Positions 8,741-18,508 of a DNA stretch of 64,000 nt are shown one piece after another. The notes below the pieces were generated by a model. It was given only the letters and a program-made list of their open reading frames with translations. It ran no database searches and was not told the origin of the DNA. Positions within the stretch are counted from its first letter, which is position 1; each line of letters begins with the position of its first letter. This stretch comes from Hyphococcus sp. (GTDB lineage Bacteria; Pseudomonadota; Alphaproteobacteria; Caulobacterales; Parvularculaceae): NCBI GenBank assembly GCA_028289605.1, contig JANQON010000007.1, positions 78,203 through 142,202 of the forward strand. Direction: 5' to 3'. The translations under genes and the position numbers were made by a program.

Positions 8741-9558
8741 TCGACCTTGTCGGCCAGACGTCCGTATCGAATCGCGAACGGCCATTTCCAGACTTCCCAG
8801 AACTGGGCTTTTTGTCCGTCCACCGAGAAAAACAAGCGTTCGGCTCGGCCGACGATATCGTCTTTGTGGATATAGCCCACAAGGCTGATCACGCGGCTAT
8901 CCTGAGACTCGTCGCGATTGTCGCCCATCATGAAATAGTATTCCTGCGGCACGCGGTAAGGACCGACATTATCGAAGGCGCCGTTGTCGCCAGCGCACTC
9001 TTGAACGACATATGTTGCGCCGTTAGGCAGCGTTTCGCGATACGCCGGCGCCCCTCCGGACAAGCCGCGACAGTTGGCGGTGCCGACATTGCCGAGAAAC
9101 TCTCTCTGCACCGCTTCTCCGTTGATGTGCAAACGTCCGCCGATAACGCGGATTTCATCGCCAGGCATACCGATGACGCGCTTGATGTAGTCTTGGTTGC
9201 CGTCTTTTCGATTTTTGAAAACCACGATGTCGCCCCGCTCGGGGGCGCCGCCGAATAGACGCCCCTCCATCGGCAGCCGCGTCAACGGATATACGAGAGA
9301 AGCCCTCGAATAGCCGAATGTCGGTTTAGAGACGACCAGGAAGTCTCCGACAAGCAGATTGGGACGCATGGACCCCGAGGGGATGTTGAACGGCTGAAAA
9401 ATCACGATCCTGAGTACGAGTGCGATGGCGACAGCGAAAAAAACCGTTTTCGCCAGATCCCACGCTTCCTCGGCCGGGGTCATTTTCGGACGCTCATCTT
9501 TCACCACAGCGCCCTCTACCCCTTTGTTCCCGAACAGATTTTTCAGGGAAAACGCCAT
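8737..9558 (-). CDS. lepB: signal peptidase I
   Basis: The ATG at 9558 is preceded by AAAGG at the right distance; an in-frame GTG nine bases upstream (9567) is the alternative. The product is about 273 residues with one N-terminal membrane anchor (TVFFAVAIALVLRIVIF), the catalytic serine box PSGSMRPNLLVGD and the catalytic lysine in YIKRVIGMPGDE, followed by GDNRDESQDSR. It removes signal peptides on the periplasmic face of the inner membrane. Its stop overlaps the rnc start (ATGA). Confidence 0.96.
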   Translation of the reverse strand: MAFSLKNLFGNKGVEGAVVKDERPKMTPAEEAWDLAKTVFFAVAIALVLRIVIFQPFNIPSGSMRPNLLVGDFLVVSKPTFGYSRASLVYPLTRLPMEGRLFGGAPERGDIVVFKNRKDGNQDYIKRVIGMPGDEIRVIGGRLHINGEAVQREFLGNVGTANCRGLSGGAPAYRETLPNGATYVVQECAGDNGAFDNVGPYRVPQEYYFMMGDNRDESQDSRVISLVGYIHKDDIVGRAERLFFSVDGQKAQFWEVWKWPFAIRYGRLADKVE

Positions 9559-9614
9559 ACTTCGCACCTTTCGCCGCCCCTATTGGCTTTCTCACCGGCC
9601 GCTTGGCCAGCCCC

Positions 9615-10013
9615 CTATTTAGCCCGCGCTTCGATAATGACAATGGCCTGGGCCAGCGGGTCGTCGTCGGTAATGGTCAGGTGAACGTGGGCTTCATGGC
9701 CTTCCGGCGTCAATTCGGCGAGCCGCGCGGCGGCGCCGCCGGTGAGCGCCATCGTCGGCTTGCCCCCTGGAAGATTAACGACGCCCATATCCTTCCAGAA
9801 GACGCCGCGATTGATGCCGGTGCCCAGCGCTTTGGCGCAAGCCTCCTTCGCTGCGAAACGCTTTGCGTAAGACGCGGCGCGCTTCAAACGCCGATCAGAT
9901 TTCGCGCGCTCGATTTCAGTGAAGCACCGTTGGGTGAACCGCTCGCCATGCCGCTCGAGCGTTCGCTCCACGCGATTAATGTCGATGATGTCGTTGCCGA
10001 TGCCGATGATCAT
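9615..10013 (-). CDS. acpS: holo-[acyl-carrier-protein] synthase
   Basis: The 132-residue product [20 protein letters not shown] carries the magnesium-binding Asp and the second motif [15 protein letters not shown] typical of AcpS. It transfers 4'-phosphopantetheine from CoA to ACP. The ATG at 10013 shares one base with the pdxJ stop (TGATG). An in-frame TTG immediately upstream would add one residue and is not preferred. A 56-bp gap separates it from lepB. Confidence 0.95.
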   Translation of the reverse strand: MIIGIGNDIIDINRVERTLERHGERFTQRCFTEIERAKSDRRLKRAASYAKRFAAKEACAKALGTGINRGVFWKDMGVVNLPGGKPTMALTGGAAARLAELTPEGHEAHVHLTITDDDPLAQAIVIIEARAK

Positions 10014-10774
10014 CAAAAATGCCTGCCGGTTCGCGCATCCTGCATCAGGCGCTTCATCTCCTTCACCGCTTCCGCGAGACCCATGAACACGCTTTCGCCG
10101 ACGAGAAAATGCCCAATATTCAGTTCACGAAGTTGAGGCAGTGCGGCAATCGGCTGCACATTGTGAAAGGTCAGCCCATGACCGGCGTGCACTTCCAGGC
10201 CCAGCGAGTCCGCGAACGCGGCCGCCGTTCTAATCTTGTCGAATTCTGCTTCGATGCGTTTAGGTTCCGTTGCGATGACGGCTTCGTAGTAGGCGCCGGT
10301 GTGGATCTCTATTACCGGCGCCCCCGCCGATTTCGCGGCCTCTATTTGGCGCTTCTCCGGATCTACAAAAAGTGAAACGCGAATGCCGGCGTCATTCAGC
10401 TCTCTGACGAAAGGCGAAATGAAATTGTGCTGCCCCGAAACATCCAGCCCGCCCTCCGTCGTACGCTCATTGCGATTTTCGGGCACAATGCAACAGCCGT
10501 GGGGCATCACCTCGGTGCAAAGCTTGTGCATTTCCGCCGTCGCAGCCATCTCAAAATTGAGCGGCAGGTCGACTTCTTCTTTGAGACGGCGCATGTCATC
10601 GTCTCGAATGTGGCGTCGGTCCTCACGCAAATGCGCGGTGATGCCGTCGGCGCCTGCGGTCGCCACAAGCTGGGCGGCGCGCACGGGGTCCGGGTGATCG
10701 CCGCCCCGCGCGTTCCGGATCGTTGCAACGTGATCAATATTGACGCCAAGGCGAAGCGGGCTTTGCTGTGTCAC
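10013..10774 (-). CDS. pdxJ: pyridoxine 5'-phosphate synthase
   Basis: This is a 253-residue TIM barrel with the diagnostic [17 protein letters not shown] start, [11 protein letters not shown] and [11 protein letters not shown]. PdxJ condenses 3-amino-2-oxopropyl phosphate with 1-deoxy-xylulose 5-phosphate to pyridoxine phosphate. It starts at a GTG that overlaps the pyrE stop (GTGA) and ends one base into acpS, so it is translated from the same message. Confidence 0.96.
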   Translation of the reverse strand: MTQQSPLRLGVNIDHVATIRNARGGDHPDPVRAAQLVATAGADGITAHLREDRRHIRDDDMRRLKEEVDLPLNFEMAATAEMHKLCTEVMPHGCCIVPENRNERTTEGGLDVSGQHNFISPFVRELNDAGIRVSLFVDPEKRQIEAAKSAGAPVIEIHTGAYYEAVIATEPKRIEAEFDKIRTAAAFADSLGLEVHAGHGLTFHNVQPIAALPQLRELNIGHFLVGESVFMGLAEAVKEMKRLMQDARTGRHF

Positions 10775-11358
10775 TGACTGACCCCGCGGCTGCCCGGCTT
10801 GACCGCCGGCGTATTCTTTAAATGCTCGGGCAATGCGTCAGCCGGCCAGGCGTCAACTTTCAGCGCCGCAAGCGGAATGATCGGCGCGCCGACATCCACA
10901 GCGCCGGCCGAGCGATCAACCAAACAGGCCAGCGCCAGAACCTCGCCGCCGGCTTTGCGCACGGCGGAGATCGCTTCGCGCGCCGACAGGCCAGTTGATA
11001 CGATGTCTTCAACCACGACAACGCGCGCGCCGGCGCTCATTTGAAATCCGCGGCGCAATTGAAATTCGCCGTCAACGCGCTCGAGAAACATAAACGGCGC
11101 GCCCATATGCCGCGCGGTCTCATAACCATAGATGATAGCGCCCATCGCCGGCGAAATCACAAAATCAATCTGTCCGCCCACTGCGCTTTTTGTTTTTTTT
11201 GCCAGCGCCCGGCAAAGCCGCTCGGTTCGATCAGGATACATCGAGACAATAGACTTGTTGAGATATGTGTCGGAATGCAATCCGGACGAGAGAACAAAGT
11301 GCCCTTTCTGCAGGGCCCCGGCCTCTTCAAATTCCTTCAGCGCTTCAGAGCTGTTCAT
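10771..11358 (-). CDS. pyrE: orotate phosphoribosyltransferase
   Basis: This 195-residue protein has the PRPP-binding loop VVVVEDIVSTGLSA and the early GHFVLSSGLHSDTYLNK motif. It joins orotate and PRPP to form OMP in pyrimidine synthesis. The start lies 14 nt inside the 3' end of rsh, so it depends on that transcript. The C-terminal extension ending KPGSRGVSQ is short and polar. Confidence 0.95.
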   Translation of the reverse strand: MNSSEALKEFEEAGALQKGHFVLSSGLHSDTYLNKSIVSMYPDRTERLCRALAKKTKSAVGGQIDFVISPAMGAIIYGYETARHMGAPFMFLERVDGEFQLRRGFQMSAGARVVVVEDIVSTGLSAREAISAVRKAGGEVLALACLVDRSAGAVDVGAPIIPLAALKVDAWPADALPEHLKNTPAVKPGSRGVSQ

Positions 11359-13753
11359 CGTCTTTCGATCCCGTCCGTTCAGCGGCGATTACACTCGGCG
11401 CGGCGCGAACGCCCGCAAGCATCTGGCTGAGTTGCTTGGCGTCGCTCACCTCCACGTCCATTACCATGTCCAGGAATTCCCGGCTGCGGTTGAGTAGGCG
11501 CATTGACGCAACAGAGACGCCGTATCTTGCAATGATCCCGGCGACTTCCGACAAAACGCCAACGCCGTTGCGTACGGTGATTGTAATGCGCGCGAACGCG
11601 GTTACGTGCTCTTCTTCCTTGTCGCGCCACTTGAGATCCAGCCAGTGCGACTGCGGCGGATCCGTGGCGGCGAGAACATCGCAATAAATTGTGTGGACTT
11701 TGATCGCCCCATCCTCCTGACGGATTCCGACGATTCTCTCGCCCGGCAACGGCGTGCAACAGCGCGCCATGGTGACCGAAACGCCCGGCGTCAAACCCGA
11801 TATCGCGACGCGCGGCTTGAAGGCGTTCAAGCTGGCGGGACGAATCTCGCCCTCAGCGGCAGCGGAAGCCCCTGGATAGACGGCCTCGATCAGATCAGCC
11901 ACGGGAAGGTCGCCCCGCCCGACCGAAACAAGCACGTCTTCCACCGACTTCTTGTTGAGATGGCGAAGCCCCGCGCGCACGCCCTTCAGGGAGAATTGCA
12001 AATTCGCGCCGGTAAACACGCTTTCCGCAATCGAACGGCCAAGTGCGAGATGCTCATCATACTGCATTTTCTTGATACGCCGACGAATGGCGCTGCGCGC
12101 CCGCCCGGTAACGGCGATTGATTCCCACTCTGCGGGCACCGGCGCGTTCTCGGACCGCAAAACCTGAACGACGTCGCCGGTTTCCAGCGGCGTTCTTAGT
12201 GGGCGTTGAATGCCGTTGATCTTCGCGCCGATGCAACTGTCGCCAACATCCGTGTGCACGGCGTATGCGAAGTCGAGCGACGTTGAACCTTTCGGCAAGG
12301 CGATCACGCGGCTCTTCGGGGTAAAACAAAAAACCTGATCCTGGAAAAGCTCAAGCTTCGCGTAGGCAAGCGCTTCATCGGCGTCCTCACCGGACTGAAA
12401 CATCTCAACCAGCCGACGCGGCGTTTCATAGGGGTCGTATTGTCCCGGCGCGACAATTTCGATGCCGGCCCCGCCCGCATCCTTATACTGCCAATGTGCG
12501 GCGACGCCCCGCTCCGCAGTGTCATGCATTTCGTGGGTGCGGATCTGGATCTCTATTCGTTGACGACGCCCATCCGCCCAGGGTGGGCCGATCACTGCGG
12601 TGTGAATTGAACGATAGTTGTTTGGTTTCGGCGCGGAAATGTAATCATCAAACTCTGAGGGAATCATGCGCCAGCCGCGATGGATGACCCCCAGCGTGCG
12701 ATAGCAGTCCTCTTCGTTGTCAACCAACACGCGGAATGCGTAGATATCGGCAAGCTCGTCGAATGATACGCTTTTCTGGGTCATCTTGCGCCAAATGGAA
12801 TAAGGGCGCTTTTCCCGGCTGCTGACTTGCGCGCGAATGCTCTCGGCGACAAGGCGTTCGCGCAGCGTATTGGCGACTTCCACCACGCCGGATACGGAAT
12901 GCTTGTGCAGGTCTTCCAGGCGACGGCTGATGGTTTGGTGAGCGTCCGGGCTGAGTTCCTTAAAGGCGATGTCCTCAAGCTCTTCGCGAAATCGTTGTAC
13001 GCCGATGCGCCCAGCCAGCGGCGCGTATATTTCCATCGTTTCCAGTGCGATGCGTTGTCGCTTCGCCGCTTTTTCAATGTGATGAAGCGTTCGCATATTG
13101 TGCAAACGGTCGGCGAGCTTGACGAGCAAGACCCGCACGTCATCGGCCATCGCAACAACGAACTTTCTGAAATTCTCCGCTTGCTTGCTCGCGCCGTCCG
13201 GCAACTCGAACTGGGAAAGCTTGGTCACCCCATCGACAAGCCGCGCGACCTCAGCGCCGAACGCGGCATCTATATCGGCGACTGTGTGGTCGGTGTCTTC
13301 AACAACGTCGTGCAGCAACGCTGTGACAACGGTCGCCGCATCGGCGCGCAATTCCGTCAGAATCGCTGCGACCGCCAACGGGTGAGAGAAGTAGGGATCG
13401 CCGGATTGACGCGTTTGCCCGCCATGCGCCTTCATCGCAAATACATAAGCGCGATTGAGAAGGCCTTCGTCCGCATCGGGATCGTAGGACTTAACCCGTT
13501 CTACGAGCTCTGTCTGGCGAATAAAGCCGACCGGATGCGTCTTGCGCGTCGACGCACTGTTCGAAACAACCTCTGGCGCGCCAGGCGACGCCGTGCGTCC
13601 GTCATCGCCAACAACCGACGTTGCATCGACCTCTTGCGAAGCCGTCTGCGGCGCAGATTCTGGCGCGTTTTTCGCATGTGTCGTTCCGCCGTTGTCGCCG
13701 GCGATGTTGTCGCCGGAAGTCGCATTTCGGCCGATGGTGTTGTGGCTGCCCAT
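11345..13753 (-). CDS. rsh: bifunctional (p)ppGpp synthetase/hydrolase (RelA/SpoT homolog)
   Basis: The ATG at 13753 has a clear AGGAAAG site in front; the frame is open a few codons further. The 802-residue product has a polar N-terminal tail of about 70 residues, an HD hydrolase domain (YFSHPLAVAAIL, ALLHDVVEDT, intact HD), a synthetase domain (REKRPYSIWRKM, FRVLVDNEEDCYRTLG), a TGS domain (FTPKSRVIALPKGSTSLDFAY) and a C-terminal ACT domain. Alphaproteobacteria usually carry a single bifunctional Rsh, and both catalytic regions look intact. It follows rpoZ, whose product helps ppGpp act on RNA polymerase. Confidence 0.96.
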   Translation of the reverse strand: MGSHNTIGRNATSGDNIAGDNGGTTHAKNAPESAPQTASQEVDATSVVGDDGRTASPGAPEVVSNSASTRKTHPVGFIRQTELVERVKSYDPDADEGLLNRAYVFAMKAHGGQTRQSGDPYFSHPLAVAAILTELRADAATVVTALLHDVVEDTDHTVADIDAAFGAEVARLVDGVTKLSQFELPDGASKQAENFRKFVVAMADDVRVLLVKLADRLHNMRTLHHIEKAAKRQRIALETMEIYAPLAGRIGVQRFREELEDIAFKELSPDAHQTISRRLEDLHKHSVSGVVEVANTLRERLVAESIRAQVSSREKRPYSIWRKMTQKSVSFDELADIYAFRVLVDNEEDCYRTLGVIHRGWRMIPSEFDDYISAPKPNNYRSIHTAVIGPPWADGRRQRIEIQIRTHEMHDTAERGVAAHWQYKDAGGAGIEIVAPGQYDPYETPRRLVEMFQSGEDADEALAYAKLELFQDQVFCFTPKSRVIALPKGSTSLDFAYAVHTDVGDSCIGAKINGIQRPLRTPLETGDVVQVLRSENAPVPAEWESIAVTGRARSAIRRRIKKMQYDEHLALGRSIAESVFTGANLQFSLKGVRAGLRHLNKKSVEDVLVSVGRGDLPVADLIEAVYPGASAAAEGEIRPASLNAFKPRVAISGLTPGVSVTMARCCTPLPGERIVGIRQEDGAIKVHTIYCDVLAATDPPQSHWLDLKWRDKEEEHVTAFARITITVRNGVGVLSEVAGIIARYGVSVASMRLLNRSREFLDMVMDVEVSDAKQLSQMLAGVRAAPSVIAAERTGSKDDEQL

Positions 13754-13771
13754 GGCTTTCCTGAAGAGCAA

Positions 13772-13803
13772 GTTTACGCGTTTCGATTATCAAACACGTA
13801 AAC
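13772..13803 (-). promoter_or_regulatory. near-perfect inverted repeat before rsh
   Basis: GTTTACGCGTTT (13772-13783) and AAACACGTAAAC (13792-13803) form a 12-bp dyad with one mismatch around an 8-nt centre. It lies 18 bp before the rsh start codon in the rpoZ-rsh gap and is not followed by a U-run, so it is not an ordinary terminator. It could be an operator or an mRNA hairpin affecting rsh translation. Confidence 0.5.
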
Positions 13804-13856
13804 GGGGCCGCTGAATAGACGCCGAAAGCCGGCTAAAACGCCGCGACGGCTAGGGG

Positions 13857-14222
13857 CTATCCCTTCGGCAGCGTTTGCGGGCTCGTCATCCCGGCGGCCT
13901 GGATCGCTTTCAGGTAATCGTCTTCGGACATTTTGTCGAATTCCGGCGCATCCGCTTTTTCTGGCGCCGTTTCCGCCTCGTCCGCCTCTTCGGTTTCGAC
14001 CTGTTTTTGCAGAGACTGCACCAAGTCCTCGTCCAGTTCGTCAGGCTTCAACGCCGCGTCGGCGATTTCCCGTAGGGCGACGACCGGGTTCTTATCGTTG
14101 TCGCGCTCAACCTCCAGCGGTGCGCCAGACGATAAAACTCGGGCGCGGTGCGCGGCCAGCAGGACGAGATCGAACCGGTTTTCGACTTTTTCTACGCAAT
14201 CCTCGACGGTCACGCGGGCCAT
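13857..14222 (-). CDS. rpoZ: RNA polymerase omega subunit
   Basis: The ATG at 14222 is preceded by GAGGAG. The 121-residue product starts [28 protein letters not shown], the invariant omega core, followed by [11 protein letters not shown] and an acidic tail ([21 protein letters not shown]) longer than in E. coli. Omega aids polymerase assembly and forms part of a ppGpp site. A 103-bp gap, holding the dyad, separates it from rsh. Confidence 0.95.
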   Translation of the reverse strand: MARVTVEDCVEKVENRFDLVLLAAHRARVLSSGAPLEVERDNDKNPVVALREIADAALKPDELDEDLVQSLQKQVETEEADEAETAPEKADAPEFDKMSEDDYLKAIQAAGMTSPQTLPKG

Positions 14223-14331
14223 CGGCGTCTCCTCAATGCATTCTCTTCGACGCCGGGTCCCGGCGAGCCCGACGAAATATCCCCTTGAGCCGCCGGATTC
14301 AAGCGCTGCAGTGCAAAATTCGGAAAGAATC

Positions 14332-14820
14332 TCAGCTAATCCGGGCCGCCGTCCGCTCCGGCAGGCGCGCCAGCCGGTCTGAGACCGTGCCGCGCCCGCC
14401 CGGGGGGCGCCAATCCGGTGCGATATCAGCGATCGGCGCCAGCACGAAGTCGCGATGCGCCATCCGGGGGTGCGGCAATATCGGGCCTCCATCGGCGCCG
14501 TCGGATTGGACGCCGTCATAGGCGATGAGGTCGAGATCGAGCGTCCGTGGGGCGTTCTTCTCCAGCCGGCGGCGCCCGAAAGCATCTTCGATGGCGTGCA
14601 GCGCCGCCATCAAGGCCCTGGGCGTCAGGTCGGTTTGCAGCCGGGCCGCGGCGTTAACGAAGGCGGGGTCGCTGGGATCCGGCCAGGCGGGGCTTTCATA
14701 GAGCGGCGACTGCGCAACCACCCGCGCAACACGAGCAACCGCGAAAAAGGAACGTAAAACAATCTGTTGCGAATCAAGCCCGCAAAAAGGCAGACTGGAC
14801 CCTGCTGCAATCAAAATCAT
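14332..14820 (-). CDS. folK: 2-amino-4-hydroxy-6-hydroxymethyldihydropteridine pyrophosphokinase
   Basis: This 162-residue protein has the HPPK signatures [12 protein letters not shown] and [21 protein letters not shown]. It transfers pyrophosphate from ATP to 6-hydroxymethyl-dihydropterin in folate synthesis. It is first in the minus-strand run, 109 bp before rpoZ. A short GC palindrome at 14251-14265 lies in that gap. The start is divergent from the NYN gene. Confidence 0.93.
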   Translation of the reverse strand: MILIAAGSSLPFCGLDSQQIVLRSFFAVARVARVVAQSPLYESPAWPDPSDPAFVNAAARLQTDLTPRALMAALHAIEDAFGRRRLEKNAPRTLDLDLIAYDGVQSDGADGGPILPHPRMAHRDFVLAPIADIAPDWRPPGGRGTVSDRLARLPERTAARIS

Positions 14821-14890
14821 GTTTTCAGCAATTCAAATGATGCGCCGGCGCCATTCATACTCAAGGCGTCACATCCTGACAGAGGTAATG

Positions 14891-15517
14891 ATGGCGAATT
14901 TCTTGGGACTGAGGCAATCGGAGAAAACAGCCTTTTTCATTGATGGGGCCAATCTTTACAAGGCCGCGCGAAATCTTGGGTTCGACATTGATTACAAGAG
15001 CGTTTTGGCGAAGGCCCAAGACGGTTGCCAGCTCTTACGCGCTTCCTACTATACCGCCATTCAGGAAGATCGCGAACAGGACTATTCTCCTCTGCGGCCC
15101 CTGGTCGATTGGCTCGACTATAACGGCTACGCCATGGTGACGAAGGCGACCCGGGAATTCACCGACAGTCAGGGACGCAAGCGGTTTAAGGGATCAACCG
15201 ACATAGAACTTGTCACAGACTTGTTCATGTTGGCGCCGCGCCTGGACCATGCGGTCGTCTTCAGCGGCAACGGTGATTTCCGCCGGGCGATTGAGGCCGT
15301 TCAGCAAATGGGCGTGCGCGTGAGCGTCGTTTCCACCGTCAAGTCTTCCCCGCCCATGGCTTCAGACGAACTGCGCCGGCAGGCGGACAGTTTTTTCGAC
15401 CTCGCCGATCTGGAAAAAATCGTCGGCCGGACCGGCGGGCCTGCGCGCCGCTCAAAAGACGACGACGTTGACGACTACGAAGACGATTTTGAGGACGAAT
15501 TCGACGATATCGACTAA
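14891..15517 (+). CDS. NYN-domain (LabA/DUF88-type) protein
   Basis: The product is 208 residues from the second of two adjacent ATGs (14888, 14891); GAGG at 14882-14885 suits the second. It has the PIN-like NYN core: AFFIDGANLYKAARNLG (first Asp), STDIELVTDLF (paired acids), VVFSGNGDFRRAIEAVQQMG (SGDGDF-like motif with Asn for Asp) and GVRVSVVS. The family is predicted to act as RNases. The C-terminus is extremely acidic (KDDDVDDYEDDFEDEFDDID). It is 2 bp from the next gene, the UDG homolog. An RNA processing role is inferred from the family. Confidence 0.88.
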   Translation: MANFLGLRQSEKTAFFIDGANLYKAARNLGFDIDYKSVLAKAQDGCQLLRASYYTAIQEDREQDYSPLRPLVDWLDYNGYAMVTKATREFTDSQGRKRFKGSTDIELVTDLFMLAPRLDHAVVFSGNGDFRRAIEAVQQMGVRVSVVSTVKSSPPMASDELRRQADSFFDLADLEKIVGRTGGPARRSKDDDVDDYEDDFEDEFDDID

Positions 15518-15519
15518 CT

Positions 15520-16170
15520 GTGCCGAAAGCCGCCCCCAATCCGCCCCTCGACTGCGACTTGTGCTCCCGACTGGCCGAGTTTCGTCGCACTAATGCGGAG
15601 GCGTTTCCGGACTACCTTAACGCGCCCGCGCCGACATTCGGCGACTTGGACGCCTCGCTGCTTATCGTCGGTCTTGCGCCGGGGCTGCACGGCGCCAACA
15701 AAACCGGGCGCCCCTTTACCGGCGATTTCGCCGGCGACCTCCTCTATGCGACCATCGCGCGGTTCGGTTTCTCAAACGACAAATATGATGCGCGCCCCGA
15801 CGACGGCCTCCGGCTCCGCGGCGCGGCGATTACAAACGCCGTCCGCTGCGTGCCGCCGCAGAACAAGCCGACCGGCGCCGAGATCAAAACCTGCCGACCC
15901 TTTCTCGTGGCGCAGATTGAAGCAATGCCCTCACTGAGAGCAATATTATGCCTTGGTCGCATTGCTCACGACTCCACGGTCGCCGCATTTGGATTAAAGC
16001 AACGACAAGCCCCTTTTTCCCACGGCGCCCAACACCGTATCCCGGGCCGAGATTTCCACCTGTTCGACAGTTATCACTGCTCGCGGTACAACACGAACAC
16101 CGGTAGACTGACGGAGACAATGTTTGCTTCGGTTTTCGCAAACATTCGCGCGCATCTCGACGCCGCGTGA
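15520..16170 (+). CDS. uracil-DNA glycosylase, family 5 (UdgB) type
   Basis: The 216-residue product starts at a GTG two bases after the NYN stop. LLIVGLAPGLHGANKTGRPFTGDFAG is the family 5 active-site signature; in this family the usual catalytic Asp is absent, as here. Cys in DCDLCSRL, AVRCVPP and IKTCRPF are spaced for the 4Fe-4S cluster of families 4 and 5. SYHCSRYNTNTGRL is the minor-groove loop. It removes uracil or deaminated purines from DNA. Confidence 0.9.
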   Translation: MPKAAPNPPLDCDLCSRLAEFRRTNAEAFPDYLNAPAPTFGDLDASLLIVGLAPGLHGANKTGRPFTGDFAGDLLYATIARFGFSNDKYDARPDDGLRLRGAAITNAVRCVPPQNKPTGAEIKTCRPFLVAQIEAMPSLRAILCLGRIAHDSTVAAFGLKQRQAPFSHGAQHRIPGRDFHLFDSYHCSRYNTNTGRLTETMFASVFANIRAHLDAA

Positions 16171-16209
16171 ACGCTGCGGAGGCCGAACGCCAGCGATGCG
16201 AATAACGCC

Positions 16210-16677
16210 ATGAGACGCAACTGGGGCCTTCCCACAAAGAACGGCGAGCGCGCCTTTCTCGACGCGAAGACAGCAAAACCGCTGATGACGCTGTTTGTCT
16301 CAGCAGTTTTCGGCGTGATCGGCGCATGTATCGCCGCGATGAGCTTCGCCGAAGCAAGGGACGTGATCGCCGGCCTGTTCCACGGCGGCACGCTCATTGC
16401 CGCGGTTGTGGCCGCGGGGTTTGGCTGCTGGGCCTATGTTTGGCTTGCCCGACCGCGATTCGCGGCGCAGTTCACCGCCGAGGGCGATGGGTTTTCCAGC
16501 CTTTTGCGGTTTTACGCCCGGACCGCCGTAATTCTAATGCTCGTGCTCATCCTTGGGCGGGTGTCGCCGGCTATCTTGCCGGAAATCGCGACGGTGCTGA
16601 TCTTGTGCGCTTCGGGCGGCGCCGGTGCGGCGGCGGCGTTTCAGACCGTGCTCACTTTTGTTCCGTATTATGAGTAA
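16210..16677 (+). CDS. small multi-pass membrane protein
   Basis: This 155-residue protein has about four hydrophobic stretches (residues about 24-45, 57-78, 98-117 and 120-145). The N-terminus is basic and soluble. No catalytic motif is visible and I do not recognise a family. It lies 39 bp after the uracil-DNA glycosylase gene and abuts the convergent methyltransferase-like gene (1 bp). Confidence 0.6.
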   Translation: MRRNWGLPTKNGERAFLDAKTAKPLMTLFVSAVFGVIGACIAAMSFAEARDVIAGLFHGGTLIAAVVAAGFGCWAYVWLARPRFAAQFTAEGDGFSSLLRFYARTAVILMLVLILGRVSPAILPEIATVLILCASGGAGAAAAFQTVLTFVPYYE

Positions 16678-17151
16678 CTAGAGCCACCGTCGCGTGCGCT
16701 CTTTGAACTCCCGGTAGTCGACGCCGAACTTTCGCTCAAGATACGCCTCTTCCTGCGGAATGACTGCGAAGTGAAAGATTGCGCCTGCAATCAGCGTCGT
16801 CGCGATGATCCAGACATTCAGGGTTGCAAAGCCAAATCCAACGCCGAACAGCACCATGGCGAGATAGATGGGATTGCGCGAAAACCGATAGACGCCTTCG
16901 GTGAGCAATACATGCGAAGGCGTCGCCGGAGGCAATGTTTCACCGGTTTCTGCGAATGCGGTTACCGCTGAAATGACGAAAACAAGAGCCGCCAAAAGCA
17001 GAACGCCCCCAATCGCTTCGCCCAGAATATCTGGTATCGGCAAATAACCGCCGGCGAAAAAACGAATAATGAATCCGACAAGCAGGGCGGAAAAGAATAC
17101 AGTAGGCGGATGAACGAAGACTTCCGGCCGATCCTCCAGTTGTTCGCTCAT
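16678..17151 (-). CDS. isoprenylcysteine carboxyl methyltransferase-like membrane protein
   Basis: This 157-residue protein has about four membrane segments and the ICMT/PEMT C-terminal pattern: GVYRFSRNPIYLAMVLFGVG, then PQEEAYLERKFGVDYREFKERTRRWL. In the family these residues bind S-adenosylmethionine and methylate small lipids, isoprenoids or amines. Bacterial substrates are mostly unknown. It is 2 bp from smpB in the order dapA-smpB-this gene. Confidence 0.85.
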   Translation of the reverse strand: MSEQLEDRPEVFVHPPTVFFSALLVGFIIRFFAGGYLPIPDILGEAIGGVLLLAALVFVISAVTAFAETGETLPPATPSHVLLTEGVYRFSRNPIYLAMVLFGVGFGFATLNVWIIATTLIAGAIFHFAVIPQEEAYLERKFGVDYREFKERTRRWL

Positions 17152-17153
17152 GC

Positions 17154-17627
17154 TTATCCCCGGTCTCGCAACAACCGCCCCTGTTGGCGTTTCCAGTCGC
17201 GGTCCTTCACCGTGTCGCGCTTGTCCGGCGCTTTCTTGCCCTCGCCTATCCCAAGCTCAAGTTTCGCGACGCCGCGGTCGTTGAAATAAAGCCGCAGCGG
17301 CACAAGGGTAAATCCCTTTCGCTCCACAGCTTGGGCCAGCCGCGCAATCTCACGCTTGTGCAACAGCATTTTGCGTTTGCGTTTGGGTTCATGGTTTTGC
17401 CGGTTGCCGGCGGAATACTCCGGAATGTTGGCGTTGATGAGCCAGATCGCGTCATCTTCCGGCGCCGCGTAGCTTTCTGCGATATTGGCTTTGCCCTCGC
17501 GCAGCGCCTTAACTTCGGTGCCGGTCAGCATCAGCCCCGCCTCGATAACGTCTGTGATGTGATAATCGAAACGCGCGCGCCGGTTTTCCGCAATGATCTT
17601 GCGGTTGTCTTCTTTTTTCGGCGCCAT
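17154..17627 (-). CDS. smpB: SsrA-binding protein SmpB
   Basis: This 157-residue protein has [45 protein letters not shown] and the basic tail [20 protein letters not shown], all hallmarks of SmpB. It binds tmRNA and brings it to stalled ribosomes. The start shares one base with the dapA stop (TGATG). The tmRNA gene itself is not seen in this window. Confidence 0.97.
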   Translation of the reverse strand: MAPKKEDNRKIIAENRRARFDYHITDVIEAGLMLTGTEVKALREGKANIAESYAAPEDDAIWLINANIPEYSAGNRQNHEPKRKRKMLLHKREIARLAQAVERKGFTLVPLRLYFNDRGVAKLELGIGEGKKAPDKRDTVKDRDWKRQQGRLLRDRG

Positions 17628-18508
17628 CAGCCAACGAGATCCAAACCCTCAAGGGCCGCGCGCACTTTTGACTGCGCTTCACTTGACGCCGGAACAAGCG
17701 GCAGCCGGACCTCGGGCGCGCACAATCCCATAAGCGACAGCGCATACTTGGCGGGCCCGGGGGACGCGTCAGAGAAAAGCGCGCTATGTAGCGGCGCTAA
17801 CTTGTCCTGCAGCGCCAGTGCGGCGGCATAGTCGCCGTTCAGGGTCGCCTCTTGCATTTTGGCGCAGAGCGCCGGCGCCACATTCGATGTTACTGAGATG
17901 CAGCCTGTCCCGCCCATCGCGTTGTAACCGACAGCCGTCATATCCTCGCCGGACAGTTGAATGAAATCTTCGCCGCACCGGACTCGCTGCAGCGCCGCGC
18001 GCGCCAGGTCGCCCGTCGCGTCCTTGACGCCCACAATCCGGGGCAGTTCCGCCAGTGATGCAAGCGTTTCAACGGAAATATCCACCGCCGTGCGGGCCGG
18101 GATATTGTAAACAACGATAGGAATATTCGTTGCGTCATGAAGGGCGGTATAATGCGCCAGGACGCCGGTTTGGTTCGGCCGGTTGTAATACCCCGTCACC
18201 GCAAGCAACGCATCGGCGCCGAACCGTTCGGCGCGCTGGGCGATGGAAATCGCATAGGCCGTGTCGTTTGCGCCTGCGCCGGCGATCACCGGCGCGCGAC
18301 CGCCCGCCGCGTCGATGCACAGCCCGATCACCCGTTCATGCTCGTCGTCGGTTAACGTCGCCGACTCGCCGGTCGTCCCCACAGGCACCAGGCCGTGCGT
18401 TCCGGCGTCGATCTGTCGTTCCACAAGCGCGCAGAACGCCTTTTCGTCGATTTCGCCATTGCGAAACGGCGTGACCAGCGCGGTTATTGACCCTTTAAGT
18501 TCTTTCAT
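17627..18508 (-). CDS. dapA: 4-hydroxy-tetrahydrodipicolinate synthase
   Basis: This 293-residue TIM barrel has [38 protein letters not shown] (the catalytic Tyr) and [11 protein letters not shown] (the Schiff-base Lys). It condenses pyruvate with aspartate semialdehyde in lysine and diaminopimelate synthesis. It is divergent from the lytic transglycosylase gene and leads the smpB pair. No good ribosome-binding site is visible before the ATG. Confidence 0.95.
   Translation of the reverse strand: MKELKGSITALVTPFRNGEIDEKAFCALVERQIDAGTHGLVPVGTTGESATLTDDEHERVIGLCIDAAGGRAPVIAGAGANDTAYAISIAQRAERFGADALLAVTGYYNRPNQTGVLAHYTALHDATNIPIVVYNIPARTAVDISVETLASLAELPRIVGVKDATGDLARAALQRVRCGEDFIQLSGEDMTAVGYNAMGGTGCISVTSNVAPALCAKMQEATLNGDYAAALALQDKLAPLHSALFSDASPGPAKYALSLMGLCAPEVRLPLVPASSEAQSKVRAALEGLDLVG

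Noticed and set aside
12827..13801. 324-residue antisense frame over rsh
   Set aside because: No motif and fully inside a gene with clear domains.
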